From: Nostoc sp. MS1
GTDB lineage: Bacteria > Cyanobacteriota > Cyanobacteriia > Cyanobacteriales > Nostocaceae
DNA length: 64,000 nt
Assembly (NCBI RefSeq): GCF_019976755.1
Contig: NZ_AP023441.1
Span: 4,957,501-5,021,500 of the forward strand
Direction of reading: 5' to 3'
Positions within the stretch are counted from its first letter, which is position 1. Each line of letters starts with the position of its first letter. Below are positions 60,458 through 64,000 of this stretch, piece by piece. Below the pieces are notes generated by a model. That model was not told where the DNA came from and ran no database searches. It was given only the letters and a program-made list of their open reading frames with translations. The translations under genes were made by a program, and so were the position numbers.

Positions 60458-62515
60458 TTAGGCTCTATTCTGACTCTGCTGCACTTGCTGTAATAACTGT
60501 TCCACAGTAGCAGCCGATGGTAAACACTTCAAACCTTGGCAAACTAACCCCACACTATTGTCAGGTAAATTAGCCACAACAGAAAATGCAACAGTGGGTA
60601 AATATTGAGGAACCAGAGAATTAATCTGCTCAGTTGTACTACGAATTAAAGTAGAGTTACGATACCAATCTAAAGCCGTGAACAAACTCGGACAAGCTTG
60701 CGGCGCACTAGACATGATACTTTTGAAAGCTTTCAACCCAGCCTCAGCTAAATCGAGATAATGTAAATCATCGGTGAGGAGACAGAGACGGACAAGATTT
60801 GCGATCGCCACACCGTTAGCTGATGGTGTAGCATTATCTGCATAGCTACGTTCCCGCACAATTAAGTCTTGACTAGCATCACTAGCTGTATTAAAGTAAC
60901 CACCAAGTTCCACACTCCACAGGAACTCATCGAATTGTTGTTGAAGTGCGATCGCTTTCTCTAACCAATATTTATTTTCAGGTTGCGCCGCGTGTAAATC
61001 TAACAGTGCTTTAATAAACAAAGCATAATCTTCCGACTGAGCTAACACCGTCGCTTCGCCTTGATAGTTGAGTCGCTGGAAACGCCCATCAATAAACTGA
61101 TGCTCTAAAATAAAATTCGCTGCTTTCGCTGCAATATCCAAATACAAAGACTCTTGGAACACCGCCGCCGCTCTCGCCAAGCCGGAAATCATCAAACTAT
61201 TCCAAGCCACTATCATCTTTGTATCTGTCACCGATGGGATACGTCCTGGCCAGTTAACAGATTTCGCCTCTTGGTTATCCCTTGCTGGTGGAAAAGTTGC
61301 TAGTGCATCAGCCGTACTACCATAACGAGCTACAAACAACTTTCCTAATGCAGCTTCTACCGTTGCGCTTAATTCCCCAGGTTGTCGGCGTTGCAGTACA
61401 TTCTTACCTTCAAAGTTACCCTTGGGACTAACTGTAAACTGTTGTTGTAATTCTGTTAACTCTGCTGGCGTTAAAAGTTGTTCTAATTCGGCGTAACTCC
61501 AGACGTAAAAAGCGCCTTCCTCTGGTTCATGTTCTTCAGCAGTCGTAAAACTATCAGCATCTTGAGCCGCGTAAAAATAACCCTCTGGCGCAGTCATTTC
61601 TCGTTGCAACCAAGCAATAGTCCCAGCCACAGCCCTTTTGAATGCTGGCTCTTGTACACCCGCACTCCATAAATTAGCTAAATACTCGACAATTTGCCCA
61701 TTGTCATAAAGCATCTTCTCAAAGTGGGGAACTGTCCAAGTGGGATCAACAGTGTAGCGGTGAAAACCTCCCGCCACATGGTCATAAATTCCCCCCAACG
61801 CCAAATCTAAACCCCGTTGCGTAGTAACTTGTTTGCCATCATACCTAGATGCAAAATTAAATCTAGTCCCCCGCAATGCCAATTCAGCATAGGGGATCAT
61901 CGGAAAACTATTACCGAATTGGTTGGGAGTAATTACACCTGTGTTAGTTTCCCAACCTTTTTGTAATAATTCACTTTCTTGAGTTTCTTGGTTAGCATCC
62001 CCTTTCAACACCGCAGAAGTAAGCAGTGACTCAACAATTACAGCCTTGCGTTCCCGTAAATCATCTTTTTCTGTATCGTAGTAATTGCGTAGTGCTTGCA
62101 GAAGTTGCAAAAACCCTGGACGATTATATTTAGGTTCTAAAGGAAAGTAAGTACCAGCGTAAAATGGCACTAAATCTTCAGGTGACACAAAGGCATTCAA
62201 AGGCCAGCCACCTTGCCCACTCATCATCTGCAACGCCTGCATATAAATACTATCGATGTCTGGTCTTTCTTCCCTATCTACTTTAATAGGTAAGAAATTA
62301 GCATTCATATACTCAGCGATCGCTTGATCAGAAAAAGCCTCACCTTCCATCACCGTACACCAGTGACAACTGGAATAACCAATCGACAAAAAAATTGGTT
62401 TATCCTGTGCTTTAGCAGTAGCCAAAGCTTCATCACACCAAGGCCACCAATCAATAGGATTTTCGGCGTGTTTGCGAAGATAAAGACTCTTAGTCTGGGC
62501 AAGACGATTAGTCAT
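60458..62515 (-). CDS. Thioredoxin-like DUF255 protein (YyaL/SPATA20 family)
   Basis: Protein of 685 residues. The N-terminal thioredoxin-like domain carries Cys50-His-Trp-Cys53 (GYSSCHWCTVMEGEAFSD) and KVDREERPDIDSIYMQALQMMSGQGGWP. The C-terminal two thirds are an alpha/alpha-barrel of the glycoside-hydrolase type (WNSLMISGLARAA, YADNATPSANGVAIANLVRL). The family is widespread, from bacteria to animals, and its substrate is unknown. There is no signal peptide. The order with the VOC gene downstream suggests a two-gene operon. Confidence 0.93.
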   Translation of the reverse strand: MTNRLAQTKSLYLRKHAENPIDWWPWCDEALATAKAQDKPIFLSIGYSSCHWCTVMEGEAFSDQAIAEYMNANFLPIKVDREERPDIDSIYMQALQMMSGQGGWPLNAFVSPEDLVPFYAGTYFPLEPKYNRPGFLQLLQALRNYYDTEKDDLRERKAVIVESLLTSAVLKGDANQETQESELLQKGWETNTGVITPNQFGNSFPMIPYAELALRGTRFNFASRYDGKQVTTQRGLDLALGGIYDHVAGGFHRYTVDPTWTVPHFEKMLYDNGQIVEYLANLWSAGVQEPAFKRAVAGTIAWLQREMTAPEGYFYAAQDADSFTTAEEHEPEEGAFYVWSYAELEQLLTPAELTELQQQFTVSPKGNFEGKNVLQRRQPGELSATVEAALGKLFVARYGSTADALATFPPARDNQEAKSVNWPGRIPSVTDTKMIVAWNSLMISGLARAAAVFQESLYLDIAAKAANFILEHQFIDGRFQRLNYQGEATVLAQSEDYALFIKALLDLHAAQPENKYWLEKAIALQQQFDEFLWSVELGGYFNTASDASQDLIVRERSYADNATPSANGVAIANLVRLCLLTDDLHYLDLAEAGLKAFKSIMSSAPQACPSLFTALDWYRNSTLIRSTTEQINSLVPQYLPTVAFSVVANLPDNSVGLVCQGLKCLPSAATVEQLLQQVQQSQNRA

Positions 62516-62565
62516 AATGCAGATTGTGGTAGTGCCTTCTTTGCCCAGTCTAGCTTGAAATAGGA

Positions 62566-62640
62566 GAGCGGGGAGTGGGGAGTTGGGAGTTGGGAGTGGG
62601 GGAAAAATTATTCACTCCTGTCAACTGTCAACTGTCAACT
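62566..62640. repeat. Purine tract and heptamer repeats
   Basis: GGGGAGTGGGGAGTTGGGAGTTGGGAG precedes CTGTCAACTGTCAACTGTCAACT. This lies between two minus-strand genes. A long plus-strand frame that begins here is considered spurious. Confidence 0.85.
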
Positions 62641-62642
62641 CT

Positions 62643-62798
62643 CTATTGTAGTGAACGCAAAAAACTAACGAGTGATGCTGGTGTTTGTTCTGGTGCGGGT
62701 GTAACCACTCTTGATTGGATTTTAGTATTGGGATTCATTCCTGCTATCAGGTGGAGCAAGAAAGTAATGATGGCGGCTTGCACAAGTTTTTCTAGCAT
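62643..62798 (-). CDS. Small membrane protein (51 residues)
   Basis: A short frame on the minus strand starting at ATG 62798 encodes 51 residues: MLEKLVQAAIITFLLHLIAG then a polar part ending ASLVSFLRSLQ. A strong ribosome binding site (GGGAG) lies about six bases before the ATG. The N-terminal 20 residues form one hydrophobic helix, which suggests a single-pass membrane peptide. I do not recognise the family. It occupies the antisense of the open frame at 62575-63021, which has a repeat-derived start and no sign of being coding. Confidence 0.55.
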   Translation of the reverse strand: MLEKLVQAAIITFLLHLIAGMNPNTKIQSRVVTPAPEQTPASLVSFLRSLQ

Positions 62799-63214
62799 GG
62801 CAGGTCTCCCTCAGTTGATAGCATTGCCAGTGAAATTGCTTAGTTTAACTACACCCCGTTATATTGGTTTACCGGATTTCACGGAAATATCCAGTATTCT
62901 GGTTTATAAAAAATCTAAAGAAATGTTGAAGCTTAAACCAGAGGTAGGATGTTTGGGCGATCGCCAAGCACTTCATTTCTCTAGACGCATCCCACTATCA
63001 AAAGTGCCTGATGAGTTATGAACATCTGCCAAAGTAGGTAGGCTTAATCAGTTGACAGTTATCAGTTATCAGTTGTCAGATTGTTTCTACTGTCCACTGA
63101 TAACTGTTCACTGATAACTGACACACCCAGGTTAGGATTTCCGCCCTATTGCAAATCCCCAATACCCAGTCGCCTGTTGATAAAATAATCGTAAATTAGG
63201 TACAAGCACGCTGC
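62799..63214. other. Spacer upstream of clpP
   Basis: About 415 bases between the divergent small membrane gene and clpP, with repeats at 63049-63124 and a HIP1 site (GGCGATCGCC) near 62958. No protein frame is convincing on the plus strand here. The clpP promoter should lie in the final 90 bases. Confidence 0.55.
63049..63124. repeat. AGTTATC/GATAACT repeat tract
   Basis: Units CAGTTATCAGTTATCAGTTGTC run in one direction and CACTGATAACTGTTCACTGATAACTG in the other, so the tract is also a large imperfect inverted repeat around GATTGTTTCTACTG. Confidence 0.8.
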
Positions 63215-63829
63215 ATGACTATTCCTATCGTCATTGAACAATCGGGTCGAGGCGAACGCGCCTTTGATATTTACTCACGGCTGTTACGTGAGCGGATTAT
63301 CTTTTTGGGTCAACAAGTTGATAGCAATTTGGCTAACTTGATTGTGGCTCAACTACTGTTTTTAGATGCTGAAGACCCAGAGAAAGACATTTATTTGTAT
63401 ATAAATTCTCCAGGTGGTTCTGTGACTGCCGGTATGGGGATTTTTAATACTATGAAACAGATTCGCCCTGATGTTTGTACTATCTGTACAGGATTAGCAG
63501 CAAGTATGGGTGCTTTTCTTCTCAGTGCTGGTACTAAAGGTAAGCGGATGAGTTTACCCCATTCGCGAATTATGATTCACCAACCTTTAGGCGGCGCACA
63601 AGGTCAAGCAACTGATATTGAAATTCAGGCGCGAGAAATTCTCTACCACAAGCGACGTTTAAATGAATATTTAGCCGAACACACTGGTCAACCCCTCGAC
63701 CGCATCGCGGAAGATACTGAGCGTGATTTCTTCATGTCTCCCCATGAAGCCCAAGAATACGGCTTAATTGACCAAGTGATTGACCGTCATGCTGCTGGTA
63801 GTCGTCCAGTGGCGATGGTTGGGCAGTAG
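63215..63829 (+). CDS. clpP: ATP-dependent Clp protease proteolytic subunit ClpP
   Basis: Serine-protease subunit of 204 residues that forms the two-ring Clp chamber and works with ClpX, ClpC or ClpA. The catalytic triad is complete and at the same numbering as in E. coli: Ser97 in GLAASMGAF, His122 in IMIHQP and Asp171. GQQVDSNLANLIVAQLLFLD and YINSPGGSVTAGM are typical. Several ClpP paralogues exist in cyanobacteria; this is one with an intact active site, not ClpR. The downstream palindrome may end the transcript. Confidence 0.96.
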   Translation: MTIPIVIEQSGRGERAFDIYSRLLRERIIFLGQQVDSNLANLIVAQLLFLDAEDPEKDIYLYINSPGGSVTAGMGIFNTMKQIRPDVCTICTGLAASMGAFLLSAGTKGKRMSLPHSRIMIHQPLGGAQGQATDIEIQAREILYHKRRLNEYLAEHTGQPLDRIAEDTERDFFMSPHEAQEYGLIDQVIDRHAAGSRPVAMVGQ

Positions 63830-63838
63830 TTAAGGTTT

Positions 63839-63887
63839 GTAGTAAGCACTTTAGTGCTGAATCATTTAGGACTAAAGTCCTTACTAC
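63839..63887. repeat. Cloverleaf-like palindromic repeat (49 bp)
   Basis: The outer arms GTAGTAAG and CTTACTAC are complementary. Inside are two perfect hairpins, AGCACT-TT-AGTGCT and GGACT-AA-AGTCC. The whole can fold as a three-way junction. Units of this kind recur between genes in Nostoc-type genomes from memory. It lies between clpP and a converging gene and could act as a bidirectional terminator. Confidence 0.8.
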
Positions 63888-63894
63888 GGACTAA

Positions 63895-64000
63895 TTAAAA
63901 CCCCGCAATTGGATCTGGTTGAGATTCTAGGTATTTAAGGAAGCTGTGTAATTCGTCTTCTGTTAATAAAGTACGTCCGCGTTTACCGTAGGTTTTAATT
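63895..64000 (-). CDS. 3' fragment of an unidentified gene
   Basis: A minus-strand frame entering from the right edge ends at the TAA at 63895-63897. The visible 34 residues end with YGKRGRTLLTEDELHSFLK followed by YLESQPDPIAGF. They look like a real protein end (regular codon use, helix-like charged run), but no family can be named from so little. It converges with clpP across the palindromic repeat. Confidence 0.55.
   Translation of the reverse strand, partial: IKTYGKRGRTLLTEDELHSFLKYLESQPDPIAGF

Noticed and set aside
62575..63021. Plus-strand open frame of 148 codons
   Set aside because: Its start lies in the GGGAGTTGGGAG repeats, its composition is not protein-like, and the minus strand carries a short gene with a ribosome binding site in the same place.

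Overview
The window reads as chromosomal DNA of a filamentous nitrogen-fixing cyanobacterium of the Nostoc/Anabaena/Trichormus group. The evidence is the abundant HIP1 octamer GCGATCGC, heptamer repeats of the TTGACTA / CAACAGT type between genes, the block pipX-pipY-sepF-proC, a FurC/PerR-like regulator, XisH/XisI proteins, a DUF3685 protein and a carotenoid oxygenase. No rRNA, tRNA, CRISPR array or intact insertion sequence was recognised.

Region 1 (about 1-6.8 kb) is housekeeping: the start of an unknown minus-strand gene, der (ribosome assembly GTPase), an EcfT/CbiQ-type membrane protein, pipX and pipY (nitrogen signalling and PLP homeostasis), sepF (division) and proC (proline), separated by repeat-rich spacers.

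Region 2 (about 7.2-28.3 kb) is an AT-rich surface-glycan island. A plus-strand run of 14 genes (7.5-23.6 kb), several overlapping by a few bases, encodes a full set of candidate enzymes for CMP-pseudaminic acid: PseB, PseC, acetyltransferase, PseG (fused to a second acetyltransferase), PseI and a cytidylyltransferase. Inside it are an amidotransferase trio (WbpG/PseA-like, HisH-like, and a HisF-like protein that has lost the usual Asp11), a PhyH oxygenase, a methyltransferase, an aldo/keto reductase and a class III aminotransferase, so a modified, probably acetamidino, nonulosonic acid is likely. The last gene is a large candidate glycosyltransferase. Converging on it are a TPR/O-GlcNAc-transferase-like protein, a type IV pilin and a methyltransferase, which makes pilin or surface glycosylation a reasonable hypothesis.

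Region 3 (about 28.6-46.1 kb) mixes metabolism and accessory genes: MltA lytic transglycosylase, a TauD-like dioxygenase, an AAA/STAND ATPase with 14 WD40 repeats followed directly by a papain-like (C1) protease, an O-methyltransferase, a lipoprotein, a membrane protein, an Mrr-type nuclease beside a run-on DUF433 antitoxin, MiaB, XisI/XisH, a carotenoid oxygenase and a Uma2 nuclease.

Region 4 (about 47-64 kb) holds a Fur-family regulator, a NACHT-pentapeptide protein, a DUF3685 protein with a degenerate receiver domain, a peptidoglycan M15-type peptidase and MobA. It also holds a 5.4-kb conflict island: a DUF433/DUF5615 toxin-antitoxin pair, a NACHT-HEAT-caspase fusion and an MNT/HEPN toxin-antitoxin pair. 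An 82-bp direct repeat (copies exactly 5,400 bp apart) and a second family of GTAACGAAAC-rich repeats bracket this island. A VOC protein, a DUF255 thioredoxin-like protein, a 51-residue small membrane protein, clpP and the end of another gene close the window.

The two most promising uncharacterised systems are the NACHT-caspase island with its bracketing repeats and the WD40-STAND/C1-protease pair. The amidated pseudaminic acid cluster next to a pilin and an OGT-like enzyme is the best biosynthetic find. All functions are predictions from sequence read by eye; no database search was run.
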